Positions 1 through 9,327 are shown, numbered from the stretch's first letter. The stretch: 64,000 nucleotides of DNA from Gammaproteobacteria bacterium (GCA_026713925.1 JAPONM010000036.1:179344-243343), one strand, 5' to 3'. Notes: generated by a model from the sequence alone, not told the origin. Numbers and translations: made by a program.

Positions 1-27
1 ACATCTTGTCGGGCACTTCGTTTTCGC

Positions 28-273
28 TCATGCAAATGTACAGGTCTGTGATGGCATCTGCAGATAATAACCCTGTTCATTCAAGCTGGTCATGACCTGT
101 CCGGCATCAGCCTGTGAAAGGGTACGGCCCTCGGTCAACTCGAACTCCAGAACAAAATCAGGCTTTCCAAAAAGGACCTTCAGCCTGTCCGGGACGACAT
201 CAAAACAGTCTTTTCTGCCCAAGTACAGGTATGTATCGGATTTTTTCAGGCTCTTGTAGACATAGCATCTCAT
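28..273 (-). CDS. ycgL: YcgL domain protein
   Basis: This is a small cytoplasmic protein of the YcgL family, 81 residues from the ATG used here. The opening MRCYVYKSLKK, the TYLYL segment and the closing EQGYYLQMP match the family, whose biochemical role is not established. The ATG lies one codon inside a GTG at 276, and both overlap the stop of speA (TGA at 273-275), so translation is probably coupled to speA. I prefer the ATG because the family begins directly with this segment. Identity is fairly sure; function is unknown. Confidence 0.85.
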   Translation of the reverse strand: MRCYVYKSLKKSDTYLYLGRKDCFDVVPDRLKVLFGKPDFVLEFELTEGRTLSQADAGQVMTSLNEQGYYLQMPSQTCTFA

Positions 274-2216
274 CACATGCTCCCACCCCTACTCGATGCC
301 GGTGAATCCAGATAACTGTCTGCCTGAAGGGCTGCCTCAAGTGCTTTCAGTGCCTGCCCGGCAACCTGTACAGATGCATTCGTTTCAGCAAGTCTGGCAC
401 GCCAAGTGCGGCGCATTTCAGCAGCATCGATGTGAACACAAGACAGCACTTTTTCCACGGTATCACCTGGCTGGTGTTCACAGACCCGATACTCCCCATC
501 CGGGTTCAACTCTACATTCACGGCGTAGGTATCTCCAAACAGGTTGTGCATGTCGCCGAGTATTTCCTGGTATGCGCCGATCAGGAATACGCCTATCAGA
601 TACTTCTGATCCGGACCGAATTCATGCAGGGACAGGTACGGCTTGACCGAGTCCCCCACTACATAACGATCAATCTGACCATCCGAGTCACATGTCAGGT
701 CATGCAGGCGCACCTGCCGGGTTGGAGCCTCGTCCAAGCGGTGCAGCGGCAGTATCGGGAAAATCTGATTCAGACCCCATATGTCCGGTGTTGACTGAAA
801 CAGGGAAAAATTGCAAAAGTACTTGTCTACAAGTTTTTCTTCAAGGTCATTGCAATACTTGGCATCCAGGGAATGCCTGAATTTCGATAACCGTCGATAC
901 GCCTCCTGTGCAATGTTTTCTGCATGGGCCTTTTCAGTCAAGGAAATGTCCGCGCGGGAAAAGTCATCGTTCACCTGTTTCACGGCCTGCATCAGCCGGG
1001 TGTAATCACGCGAATGATCCACAGCACTGTCAAGCTCTTCGGTACTGGAGCGGATATGCTGGCACACCTCAACAAGCCCTTTCAGCTTTTCGCATGCATC
1101 ACCCGAATCGCCAGGGAAATCAGTATTGGTGTCCGAGACATTTTCCTGCCTGTACTCAGCGTCAATGACATCGGTCACCAGTATCGCGTGGCATGCCGTC
1201 ATGGCGCGTCCGTTTTCTGTGAAAACAGTCGGTGGCGGGACACTCCGTTGCTGACAAACGGAATGGACAATACTGATCACGCAACGGGCGTATTCATCGA
1301 TGCAGTAATTCATTGAAAAATATGAGTTCGACCGGCTGCCCTCATAATCCACGGCAAGGCCTCCGCCCACGTTCAGTTGAGTGAGGTGAATCCCGAGTCT
1401 GGAAAGCTCTGCAAAATAGCTCATGCCTTCTTCAATGCCCGCGCGAATATGTTTCAAGGAGGGGATCTGCGAACCCATGTGAAAATGCAGCATACGCATC
1501 CACCCGGACGCACCATTTTCCTTCAGTTCCTTGAGCAGTTGCAGTACCTCGCTTGAAGTCAGCCCGAACTTTGAGCGTTCGCCCCCTGTATTTTGCCAGT
1601 TGCCCTCCACAATCGCTGACAAACGGACCCGCATGCCTAAAACAGGCTGGACATTGATCTCGACCGACTGTTTGATCACATGTTGAAGTTCATCCGGACT
1701 TTCCAGAACAATAATCACATCGTGCCCAAGCAACCGGCCAGTCAATGCCAGACGTATGTAGGTCTCATCCTTGTACCCATTGCAGATAATGGTCCGGTTA
1801 CCTGTCTGCAGGATCCCCAGGCAGGCAATCAGTTCGGCCTTGCTTCCCACCTCGAATGCTATCGGCCACTGGTCCTGCTGGTGAAAATGCCGGAGAACCG
1901 AAGCCTGCTGGTTCACCTTGACCGGATAGGCAGCAACATAGTCGCCAGCATAGTTGCAGAAAGCGATTGCCTCGTGGAAAGCTGTGTATAGCCTGTCCAG
2001 CATGTGCTGCAAAATTTGCGGAAAACGAACCAGTACCGGAAAGCCAATCCCCTGTTCTTCAAGATCCATGCTCAATTTATACAGGTCCAGCTCACAGGAG
2101 CCGGCATGAACACTGACGTGCCCCGCCGCGTTAATACCAAAAAATCCCATGCCCCACTTGAGGACACGGTAGTACTCGCTGGCATGCCGAGGACTCCAAT
2201 TCTTCGGGATGTTCAT
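273..2216 (-). CDS. speA: Biosynthetic arginine decarboxylase
   Basis: SpeA converts arginine to agmatine, the first step of putrescine synthesis through agmatine. The 647-residue protein has the usual length for the family. It shows the PLP-binding lysine in YPVKVNQ (Lys100), the HFHMGSQI segment near 245, the glycine-rich loop GGGLAVDY near 284-291, and the catalytic cysteine in DLTCDSDG (Cys509). It is a fold-type III PLP enzyme and needs Mg2+. It is divergent from speE across about 75 bases, so the two polyamine genes share a control region. Its last codons overlap the start of ycgL. Confidence 0.96.
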   Translation of the reverse strand: MNIPKNWSPRHASEYYRVLKWGMGFFGINAAGHVSVHAGSCELDLYKLSMDLEEQGIGFPVLVRFPQILQHMLDRLYTAFHEAIAFCNYAGDYVAAYPVKVNQQASVLRHFHQQDQWPIAFEVGSKAELIACLGILQTGNRTIICNGYKDETYIRLALTGRLLGHDVIIVLESPDELQHVIKQSVEINVQPVLGMRVRLSAIVEGNWQNTGGERSKFGLTSSEVLQLLKELKENGASGWMRMLHFHMGSQIPSLKHIRAGIEEGMSYFAELSRLGIHLTQLNVGGGLAVDYEGSRSNSYFSMNYCIDEYARCVISIVHSVCQQRSVPPPTVFTENGRAMTACHAILVTDVIDAEYRQENVSDTNTDFPGDSGDACEKLKGLVEVCQHIRSSTEELDSAVDHSRDYTRLMQAVKQVNDDFSRADISLTEKAHAENIAQEAYRRLSKFRHSLDAKYCNDLEEKLVDKYFCNFSLFQSTPDIWGLNQIFPILPLHRLDEAPTRQVRLHDLTCDSDGQIDRYVVGDSVKPYLSLHEFGPDQKYLIGVFLIGAYQEILGDMHNLFGDTYAVNVELNPDGEYRVCEHQPGDTVEKVLSCVHIDAAEMRRTWRARLAETNASVQVAGQALKALEAALQADSYLDSPASSRGGSM

Positions 2217-2291
2217 AATGATGTATGATCCGGTTGCCTGTTGTATGAGATAGCCCGCTTCACTTTACATTTCCCTGCAACACAGAATCAC

Positions 2292-3149
2292 ATGCAAGAC
2301 ACGGAAAAATCATGGTTTACCGAGACATGCACGGAATGTGGCACCGCGCTCTCATTCGAGATCGATGAAATACTTCACCAGGAACAGACACCCTTTCAAA
2401 AAATAGAAATCTATTCAACCAAAAGTTTTGGCAAGCTGATGGCGATAGACGGTTTCGTTATGCTAACGGAACGTGACAACTTTATATACCATGAAATGCT
2501 GGCACATCCAGTCCTGTTCAGTCACCCGAATCCCGGTCATGTCCTGATCGCTGGAGGTGGCGACTGCGGTACCTTGCGGGAAGTGGCAAAACATATCTGT
2601 GTACAGAAAATCATACAGGTCGAAATTGACGAACGGGTCACAAGGCTGTCAGAAAGGTTTTTCCCGGAATTGTGCGAGGCCATTCAGGATCCGCGTGTCG
2701 AGTTGATTTTTGAAGATGCGGTGGAATGGGTGCAAAAATTGAAACAGGGTTCAGTGGACGTCATTATCGTCGATAGTACAGACCCGGTAGGACCAGCACG
2801 AGGCCTGTTCTCCACACCGTTTTACAGGGACTGCCTACTTGCACTAAAGCCAGAGGGCCTGCTAGTCCAGCAAAGCGAATCACCGCTGGTTCATTTCGAG
2901 AGCATTATCCGGCCCATGCATGCCTCCATGCGAAAAGCCGGATTTGCTGCCACCGAACTGATCCATTATCCGCAACCCTGTTATCCTACCGGGTGGTGGA
3001 GCGCCACGATTGCAAACAAGGCCGGGAGGCTTGCCTGTGCCCGACAGGAGTCTGCCAAACATCCAGGATTCAGGACCCGCTATTACAACCACGCGATACA
3101 CCATTCAAGTCTTTCAGCCCCGCAATTCATCAGGGACCGGGAACAATGA
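2292..3149 (+). CDS. speE: Spermidine synthase
   Basis: SpeE transfers an aminopropyl group from decarboxylated S-adenosylmethionine to putrescine. From the ATG at 2292 the protein has 285 residues, close to the E. coli enzyme. An in-frame ATG at 2241 would add 17 residues that do not resemble the family. The Rossmann motif reads GGGDCG (about 88-93) where most relatives have GGGDG followed by a small residue. The active-site segment DSTDPVGPA follows. It sits back-to-back with speA, so arginine decarboxylation and aminopropyl transfer are encoded together. A bidirectional terminator lies immediately downstream. Confidence 0.92.
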   Translation: MQDTEKSWFTETCTECGTALSFEIDEILHQEQTPFQKIEIYSTKSFGKLMAIDGFVMLTERDNFIYHEMLAHPVLFSHPNPGHVLIAGGGDCGTLREVAKHICVQKIIQVEIDERVTRLSERFFPELCEAIQDPRVELIFEDAVEWVQKLKQGSVDVIIVDSTDPVGPARGLFSTPFYRDCLLALKPEGLLVQQSESPLVHFESIIRPMHASMRKAGFAATELIHYPQPCYPTGWWSATIANKAGRLACARQESAKHPGFRTRYYNHAIHHSSLSAPQFIRDREQ

Positions 3150-3150
3150 A

Positions 3151-3176
3151 AAAAGCGCCTCTCAGGAGGCGCTTTT
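3151..3176. terminator. Bidirectional terminator between speE and amtB
   Basis: The inverted repeat AAAAGCGCCT / AGGCGCTTTT forms a 10-11 bp stem with a short loop. It has A-rich and T-rich arms, so it can act as a rho-independent terminator on both strands. It starts two bases after the speE stop and ends about 20 bases before the amtB stop, exactly where two convergent genes need it. Confidence 0.9.
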
Positions 3177-3197
3177 ACCAGGCTGAGGCGAAAAGCT

Positions 3198-4463
3198 TTA
3201 TTCGATTACAAATTCAGGGTAGGCCTCCAGGCCACACTCGGAAATATCTGCACCCTGCATCTCCTCTTCCTCGCTGATACGGATGCCCATGATCATCTTG
3301 ATGACACCCCAGATGACCAGGCTCGCCAGGAATACCCAGATGAATATTGTGGCGGCACCCAGCAACTGTCCACTGAATTTCACATCAGGATTGGTAACCG
3401 GCACCACCAGCAATCCCCACAGTCCGGCGGTGCCATGCACGGAAATCGCACCCACAGGATCATCGATCTTGAGTTTGTCCAGCAACACGATGGACAACAC
3501 CACAAGACCACCGCCTGCAGCACCAATGAGGGTCGCTGCCAGGGCAGAAGGGGTTGAAGGCTCAGCTGTGATTGCCACCAGGCCTGCCAATGCACCATTC
3601 AGGGCCATCGTCAGGTCCGCCTTGCCAAACCACAGGCGGGCAACGATCAAGGCAGCCACCAAGCCTCCTGCGGCTGCCGTGTTGGTATTCAGAAAAACCA
3701 TGGCTACCGCATTGGCACTGGCGGCATCTCCCAACTTAAGTACAGAACCGCCATTAAAGCCAAACCATCCCATCCACAGGATAAACGTCCCCAGCGTAGC
3801 TAGGGGAAGATTCGCACCCGGGAAGGCAATAACCTTGCCACTCGGTCCATACTTGCCCTTGCGGGCTCCGAGCAAGAGCACTCCTGCCAATGCAGCAGTG
3901 GCGCCCGCCATGTGCACGATGCCCGAACCTGCGAAATCGGAAAATCCAGCGTCGCCGAGATTGAACCAGCCAAACACATCCTTGCCGTTCCATGTCCAGC
4001 TGCCTTCCAGCGGATAAACCAGCCCGGTAAAGACGACCACGAAAAGCAGGAACGACCACATTTTCATTCGTTCAGCTACGGCACCTGATACGATCGACAT
4101 GGCCGTCGCGACAAATACGACCTGGAAAAAGAAGTCCGAAGCATCCGCATAAACCGAATCACCATGGAACCCATTTTCCGCAGAAGCGGCCAATGCATCC
4201 TGTACCAGACTCTCCCCTCCTGCGATACCTGACAAAAACCAGCTGCCGTCATACATGATCATGTATCCGCAAATCATGTACATGATGCAGGAAATCGAAT
4301 ACAGGGCAACATTCTTCGTGAGAATTTCGGCTGTATTCTTGCTCCGTACAAGTCCCGATTCGAGCATGGAAAAGCCTGCTGCCATCCACATCACCAGCGC
4401 GCCGCACATCAGAAAGTAAAATGTGTCGATCGCATATTGCAATTCAAAAATTTGATCTACCAC
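3198..4463 (-). CDS. amtB: Ammonium transporter
   Basis: This is a membrane channel of the Amt/MEP/Rh family that takes up ammonium. The 421 residues are almost entirely hydrophobic helices, as expected for an 11-helix Amt. Recognisable segments are MLESGLVRSKN, SGIVHMAGATAAL with the first conserved pore histidine, and DDPVGAISVHGTAGLWG with the second. The C-terminus is the cytosolic tail that normally contacts GlnK. It follows glnK by 29 bases in one operon, the standard pairing in which PII protein gates the channel when nitrogen is plentiful. Transcription probably starts at the sigma-54 promoter near 5085. Confidence 0.96.
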   Translation of the reverse strand: MVDQIFELQYAIDTFYFLMCGALVMWMAAGFSMLESGLVRSKNTAEILTKNVALYSISCIMYMICGYMIMYDGSWFLSGIAGGESLVQDALAASAENGFHGDSVYADASDFFFQVVFVATAMSIVSGAVAERMKMWSFLLFVVVFTGLVYPLEGSWTWNGKDVFGWFNLGDAGFSDFAGSGIVHMAGATAALAGVLLLGARKGKYGPSGKVIAFPGANLPLATLGTFILWMGWFGFNGGSVLKLGDAASANAVAMVFLNTNTAAAGGLVAALIVARLWFGKADLTMALNGALAGLVAITAEPSTPSALAATLIGAAGGGLVVLSIVLLDKLKIDDPVGAISVHGTAGLWGLLVVPVTNPDVKFSGQLLGAATIFIWVFLASLVIWGVIKMIMGIRISEEEEMQGADISECGLEAYPEFVIE

Positions 4464-4492
4464 AACTTCCTCCTAAGGATAGTTTTTTTCAT

Positions 4493-4858
<366 letters not shown>

Positions 4859-4965
4859 TTACGTGATCCAGATGCAACTGACCAGACAAATCGGCATCTG
4901 TGCGCACGACCGCTGCAGTCACTTCAAAACCCGAGACCTCATCCCCACATCCGGATTTCAAGGAA

Positions 4966-5028
4966 TCAATTTCCCAGACTGCCTGTCAAGACGGCTGTCA
5001 ATACCATCTGGCGTAACTTCCTGTTCAT
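4966..5028 (-). pseudogene. Signal-peptide-only remnant upstream of glnK
   Basis: A 20-codon frame begins with ATG, is preceded by GGTGGA at a normal 6-7 base distance, and reads MNRKLRQMVLTAVLTGSLGN before a TGA. Charged start plus hydrophobic core is a typical Sec signal peptide with nothing left to export. Another frame stays open from here into glnK, which fits a frameshifted or deleted gene. In various proteobacteria a putative porin gene of the TorF type sits between the promoter and glnK, so I infer a porin remnant. It could instead be a genuine short leader peptide. Confidence 0.35.
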
Positions 5029-5076
5029 CAGCGTTCCACCTAGAAAATTTGACTGCTTGGTTCTACATCCAAGCTT

Positions 5077-5093
5077 AAGCACACACCATGCCA
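5077..5093 (-). promoter_or_regulatory. Sigma-54 (-24/-12) promoter for glnK-amtB
   Basis: Read on the minus strand the site is TGGCATGGTGTGTGCTT. The GG and GC doublets are exactly 10 bases apart, and it agrees well with TGGCACG-N4-TTGCW. It points toward the signal-peptide remnant and then glnK, about 245 bases downstream. Nitrogen genes of this type are commonly RpoN-dependent. Confidence 0.75.
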
Positions 5094-5188
5094 AATCTGC
5101 CAGGCCTAGACAAAACAATGAGTTACAAAAATAGCCTTCACAATTGAAACCATGTGTGTACAACATCGCGCACTCATTCAAACCTATG

Positions 5189-5205
5189 TGCACCGTATTA
5201 GTGCG
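5189..5205. promoter_or_regulatory. NtrC-type binding site
   Basis: TGCACC-N5-AGTGCG preserves the GCAC-N7-GTGC core of NtrC operators. It sits about 100-125 bases upstream of the sigma-54 promoter, a normal enhancer distance. Only one clear copy was found, whereas enhancers often have two. Confidence 0.55.
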
Positions 5206-5331
5206 ACTTGTCATGAACCCATTGAACGAACGTCCCGTTGATTTCTCACGCTCTTGCCTGAACGCAAATGCACCCAATCCACGCGGCACACGTACCTGCA
5301 AACCTGCTTCCGGAAACTGAGTGAACAGGGA

Positions 5332-5439
5332 CTAGCCCAATGACTCAATGGTGATGCCGTGTACATCCGGCACCGTGAATCCTGTATGCCACCGCATCGG
5401 GACAAAAACCCGGTTCCCTGCAGAAATAACATCATGGAA
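5332..5439 (-). pseudogene. Possible fragment of an NTF2/SnoaL-like protein
   Basis: The minus-strand frame ending at 5332 contains RFHDVISAGNRVFVP and then HTGFTVPDVHGI. The order D-x-I-x-x-G-(D/N)-x-V, then HTG, then a G-I pair, recalls the core of SnoaL-like ester cyclases. There is no start region or complete domain. The resemblance is weak and could be chance, so treat it as a hint of decayed coding sequence. Confidence 0.2.
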
Positions 5440-5614
5440 TCTTGTTTTGGATGTGTGGTCTGTCAGGCCAGTGCAAGGATTCAGGAAAATGGTATCTCTG
5501 CCCCACAGAAAAAAGTGCGATCGCCTTGTACGAGCGCCTTTAACCTTAAATCCAAACATACAAAATCAAATGTGCTATATTTTTACGCCCTGACCGCAAG
5601 GAGTAGTGACCACC

Positions 5615-5869
5615 ATGAAGCTTAGCCCACGCATCCTAGACGAGGTTGTACACAAGGTTAGTGCAGCCCTTCCTGATGACCTGAAAAAAGGCAAGGAAAA
5701 GATTGAAAAAAATGTGCGCGGCGTTGCGGAAGGCGTTTTCCAGCAACTGGATCTTGTTACACGAAATGAGTTCGACGCACAAAGCGAGATGCTGGCGCAA
5801 AGCCAGTTGCGCATCAAGGAACTGCAGGAACGCATACAGGAACTTGAAGAGAAACTGCAGAGTGACTGA
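5615..5869 (+). CDS. ubiK: Ubiquinone biosynthesis accessory factor UbiK
   Basis: UbiK is a small coiled-coil protein that works with UbiJ in the multiprotein complex that modifies the ubiquinone ring. The 84 residues carry the family hallmark LDLVTRNEFDAQ in the middle and a heptad-rich C-terminal helix (roughly 60-84). The ATG at 5615 lies 11 bases from AAGGAG. A GTG at 5606 is only 2 bases from it and is less likely. The partner UbiJ, with UbiB and UbiE, is encoded at 30.1-33.1 kb in this window. The family was formerly annotated as YqiC/BMFP. Confidence 0.85.
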   Translation: MKLSPRILDEVVHKVSAALPDDLKKGKEKIEKNVRGVAEGVFQQLDLVTRNEFDAQSEMLAQSQLRIKELQERIQELEEKLQSD

Positions 5870-6006
5870 CGGGCCAGCCAGGCCTGCAACAGGCACAGTG
5901 CATACCCCCGTCGCCCAGGCATCACCCTAAGCTAGGTCCAGTCCCCTCAGGTGGGCACGCGAGTTGCCCGTACAGACTTCAGCAAAACCGCAGCAAACAC
6001 GGAGAA

Positions 6007-6504
6007 TCAGCGCACGGAATCCAGCATGTAGTCAACGGCTCTTCGAACCTCTTCATCAGAAAAATCAAGACGCCCGCCTTTGGGCGGCATCGTACCTATG
6101 CCCTTGATGGCACTTGTATAAAGCTGCTCAACGCCCTTGGCTATTCGGGGTTCCCAACTCGCCTTGTCACCCAGTTTCGGGGCATTCAGGACACCCGTGC
6201 CATGGCATACGGCACAGGCCTGATAAATCTGCTCGACCGGTTTTCCTGCATCAGCCACGACCAGCTCAGGCTCGCTTTTGCCTGTCTCACCTTCTGTTTC
6301 CTCAGCCGTTTCAAATTCACTGTCCGCCAGATGCAAGCTCCCTACAGGCCTGATACGATCCTCAATATTTTCCTTGATTACAGTTTCATGGGAATAGTCC
6401 GCATCCGAAATGAGCACATTTGCAAGGGCCAGTATCGCGACCGTCGACCCGACCAGCACTCCGAGTACAATTTTTAACGTTTTGGCAAACTTCGTGTCAC
6501 TCAC
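6007..6504 (-). CDS. Membrane-anchored cytochrome c5-type protein
   Basis: This is a monoheme c-type cytochrome of about 165 residues facing the periplasm. A single membrane helix near residues 10-30 anchors it. An acidic linker follows (about 62-80, rich in Glu), then a class I heme domain with CAVCH at 97-101 and the axial methionine in GTMPPKGG. This MPPKGG signature is typical of cytochrome c5. Its donor and acceptor cannot be read from sequence. It stands alone, convergent with ubiK across about 135 bases. A weak hairpin at 5953-5969 may end transcription. Confidence 0.85.
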   Translation of the reverse strand: MSDTKFAKTLKIVLGVLVGSTVAILALANVLISDADYSHETVIKENIEDRIRPVGSLHLADSEFETAEETEGETGKSEPELVVADAGKPVEQIYQACAVCHGTGVLNAPKLGDKASWEPRIAKGVEQLYTSAIKGIGTMPPKGGRLDFSDEEVRRAVDYMLDSVR

Positions 6505-6695
6505 ACAAACTCCTATTTCTGTTGGTTTTTGCTTGAGGTGCGCTGCGAATTATAGTGAATGATCCACATGAAACCAAATACTCATTACGCGATAGCCGGA
6601 ACACCTGTTTTGCCAGAGACCGTCTATCCCTTGCCCATCGGCTAACTTAGCCGTGTGCAATCCTATGCAGGACAGTGCGAAACAATTGCACACAC

Positions 6696-8465
6696 TTATG
6701 ATGCCTGTCTATAGTGAATGGGTTCCGGGGCTTCCACGTGTACAGTCACGATGTCCGTATCATGGTATTGCTGATGACGAACCGAGCAAGCCAGGTGTCG
6801 CAGCAGCCGAAGTGATACTTCCCATTCACCTGAAGCTGCGTCGGCCTGCTCGCCAAGCAATGCGATCCGGTCCTGCAGGTTTTCCTCACCGGCTGCAGCG
6901 ATAAACTCGAGAACCGCCTGGCCGCTTTCCTTGTGCGCAGTCAGGAGCAGGCGGCGTCCGCGAGGCTCTTTACCTTCTTCATGCCTGAGCAGTGTCAGCA
7001 GAGTCTCTTCGGCGGCCCCGACAAGGCGGTTTGCCATCGCCGCATCCCATCCGTTGCGCGATGCAAACTCACCCAAGAATGTCTTGATCTTCGGCAGTGC
7101 CGAAAGGTCAAGTTCCATCACAATCCGGCTGCGGCGGGACTCTGTCAGTTCCATGAACAGTGTCATGAGGATGGCGACCAGGCCACCAGCCGTCATCCCG
7201 TTTTCAAGAAGACCCCCTGCAAACTCCGAAACATGCTCAGGAAATATCCATCCATTCTGGAATCCTACTCCAACCCAGAATGCGACACCGACGACCAGAC
7301 CCTTGCGATAGTCGATTCCATCTTGAATGGCAACTTTCATACCTACAATAAAGAGCATGGCCAGCAGTACGCCGATGTAGGCAGCAGCAACCGGTCCCGG
7401 TATCGCCAGAATCACGGCAAGTGCCTTCGGAAAGAACGCCAGGACAACAAACACTGCCCCGAGGGCAATCCCGACGCGACGAGCTCCGACGCCGGTCAGT
7501 TCGGCAACTGCCACGCTTGTTGAATAGGTCGTATTGGGCACAGTTCCCATGAGACCGGATAACAGGTTACCCATCCCGTCCGCAGCGACCGTTCCCTGTA
7601 CTGCCCGGAAATCCACCGCCCGGGGTCTGCGCCAGGATACGCGTTGAATGGCGATGGAATCACCGATCGTTTCAATTGCACCGACCAGGGTCACAAACAC
7701 AAATGCCGGAAGAAGTGACCAGAAAACTGGCCCGAAGCTCAAGTCTAGGCCTGGCCATGCTCCACTCGGAAGCCCTATCCAGGAAGCGGTTGCAACACGC
7801 TCCACATCGTACAAGCCAAACAATCCGGCAACCGCCGAGCCTGTAAAAACCCCGATGACAGGCGCCCAAAGACGCAGCACGCCCTTTGCCTTCAGTGCAA
7901 TCGAGGCAATAACGAGCACGGTTGCCAGTGCACTCAGCGGCGATGCCAGTTCTGAAACCCCTACTGGCACATCCTTCAGAAACCCAAAAATGATCGGCAT
8001 CACCGTGACCGGTATCAGCATGATAACTGTTCCTGCAACGGCTGGAGTCAGGATGCGACGAAGCAGCGACAGCCGTGTAGAAAGCACAAACTGGAAAAAT
8101 GATGAAACCACGACCAGCGTAGCAAGCATTGCCGGACCGCCTTCGGCGATCGCTGTAACACAGATCGCAATGAAGGCTCCGGAAGTGCCCATAGCCAGCA
8201 CATAGCCGGCACCAATCCGGCCCACCCGCAGCGCTTGTAAAATCGTACTCACGCCGCTGACAGCCACCGCGGCAAAGACGGCCCATGACAGAAAGGCATC
8301 GCTCCCGCCTGCTGCGCGAACTATGATCGCCGGGGTCAGTACGATACCGGATATACAAAGAATTGCTAACTGTAGGCCGAGGCCGAAAGAAAGTGCGGTG
8401 GGGGGCTTCTCATCAGGTTGATAGCGAACACTCGTGCGCGCGTCGGAAGTGTCAGTGCCTATGAT
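6696..8465 (-). CDS. NCS2-type nucleobase permease with C-terminal ATPase-like domain
   Basis: This is a membrane permease of the NCS2 (uracil/xanthine, SLC23-like) family followed by a roughly 150-residue soluble domain. A GTG at 8267 would give 523 residues but remove the first helix. The same frame stays open to 8465, and its translation contains YQPDEKPP and then FGLGLQLAILC, the canonical NCS2 start. No ATG, GTG or TTG exists in that extension, only ATC (8463-8465) and ATA (8460-8462), 5-8 bases after GAGG. So the start is non-AUG or the sequence has a one-base shift near 8455. The C-terminal part (AAEETLLTLL, then HQQYHDTDIVTV) resembles a GHKL/RsbW-type ATP-binding fold lacking a clear glycine box. 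Substrate is unknown. Confidence 0.85.
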   Translation of the reverse strand: MIGTDTSDARTSVRYQPDEKPPTALSFGLGLQLAILCISGIVLTPAIIVRAAGGSDAFLSWAVFAAVAVSGVSTILQALRVGRIGAGYVLAMGTSGAFIAICVTAIAEGGPAMLATLVVVSSFFQFVLSTRLSLLRRILTPAVAGTVIMLIPVTVMPIIFGFLKDVPVGVSELASPLSALATVLVIASIALKAKGVLRLWAPVIGVFTGSAVAGLFGLYDVERVATASWIGLPSGAWPGLDLSFGPVFWSLLPAFVFVTLVGAIETIGDSIAIQRVSWRRPRAVDFRAVQGTVAADGMGNLLSGLMGTVPNTTYSTSVAVAELTGVGARRVGIALGAVFVVLAFFPKALAVILAIPGPVAAAYIGVLLAMLFIVGMKVAIQDGIDYRKGLVVGVAFWVGVGFQNGWIFPEHVSEFAGGLLENGMTAGGLVAILMTLFMELTESRRSRIVMELDLSALPKIKTFLGEFASRNGWDAAMANRLVGAAEETLLTLLRHEEGKEPRGRRLLLTAHKESGQAVLEFIAAAGEENLQDRIALLGEQADAASGEWEVSLRLLRHLACSVRHQQYHDTDIVTVHVEAPEPIHYRQAS

Positions 8466-8597
8466 TCATCCCTCAAGTTTCGTATGAATAGCCGACCCTG
8501 ATCCCATCATACAGCATTGCCTGGCACGTTTGAACAAAGCACAGGACATGACTGAGCATCCGGCCGGAAACGCTGAAGTCATGACACGTATTGGAGG

Positions 8598-9248
8598 CTA
8601 TTCTGTCTCACGCTGCACGAGTTCATCCGTCAATTGCAGCAGCAGGTCATGTCCCCCAGCAGCACTTGCTGTGGACCGGTATTTACCGTTGACAATCACT
8701 GTCGGTACAGAACTTGCGTGGGAATCTCGTACGAATTGTCCGGAATGTCGCATTTTTTCCTCAACATATGAGGAGTTGTAGGCTTCTTCAAATTCATCCG
8801 TGTCGATATTGTGCTGGCTTAAAAAACGCGATACTGACTCTACATCTCGCAGGCGTCTTCCCTGTACGTGAAGGGCTTCAAAGATCAGTGAATGCATCCT
8901 ATCAACCTCCCCCATCTTTTCCAGGGCATAGTACATTCGGGCATGAGGTATCCAGCTGCGATTCAAGGCAACCGGCATCCTCACAAACTTGACATGATCC
9001 GCCTTGTTCTGCTCCCAGCTGCTCAAGTGTTTTTCAAAGCTGTAACAATGAGGGCAGCCGTACCAGAACAATTCCAGCACCACAACCTCACCGGAACCTG
9101 AAGGTACTGGTATGGCAGGTACAATCCTGTGATAGTGAAGACCTTCTTCAAACTCAACCCCAGAATTGTCCGCACGGAGAGTCGCCTGCATGGCACAAAT
9201 GGACAATACAAACACCAAAAATGTACGTGTTAGGCTTCGGACACTCAT
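8598..9248 (-). CDS. dsbA: Periplasmic thiol:disulfide interchange protein DsbA
   Basis: DsbA introduces disulfide bonds into exported proteins. From the ATG at 9248 the precursor has 216 residues: a signal peptide (about 1-26, core LTRTFLVFVLSICAMQ), a thioredoxin fold with the CPHC active site at 65-68, a helical insertion, and the cis-proline loop SVPTVIVNGKY. An earlier in-frame start at 9365 would put 39 residues ahead of the signal peptide and is rejected. It lies 79 bases downstream of cytochrome c4 on the same strand, a linkage also known in pseudomonads. The two are probably co-transcribed. Confidence 0.93.
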   Translation of the reverse strand: MSVRSLTRTFLVFVLSICAMQATLRADNSGVEFEEGLHYHRIVPAIPVPSGSGEVVVLELFWYGCPHCYSFEKHLSSWEQNKADHVKFVRMPVALNRSWIPHARMYYALEKMGEVDRMHSLIFEALHVQGRRLRDVESVSRFLSQHNIDTDEFEEAYNSSYVEEKMRHSGQFVRDSHASSVPTVIVNGKYRSTASAAGGHDLLLQLTDELVQRETE

Positions 9249-9327
9249 ACCTGAAAATGGCCCCTTGATAATGGATTCAGACACCACGACGCACTGTGAT
9301 TGCCGGAGTTTGCTCCATGCTGCGACT

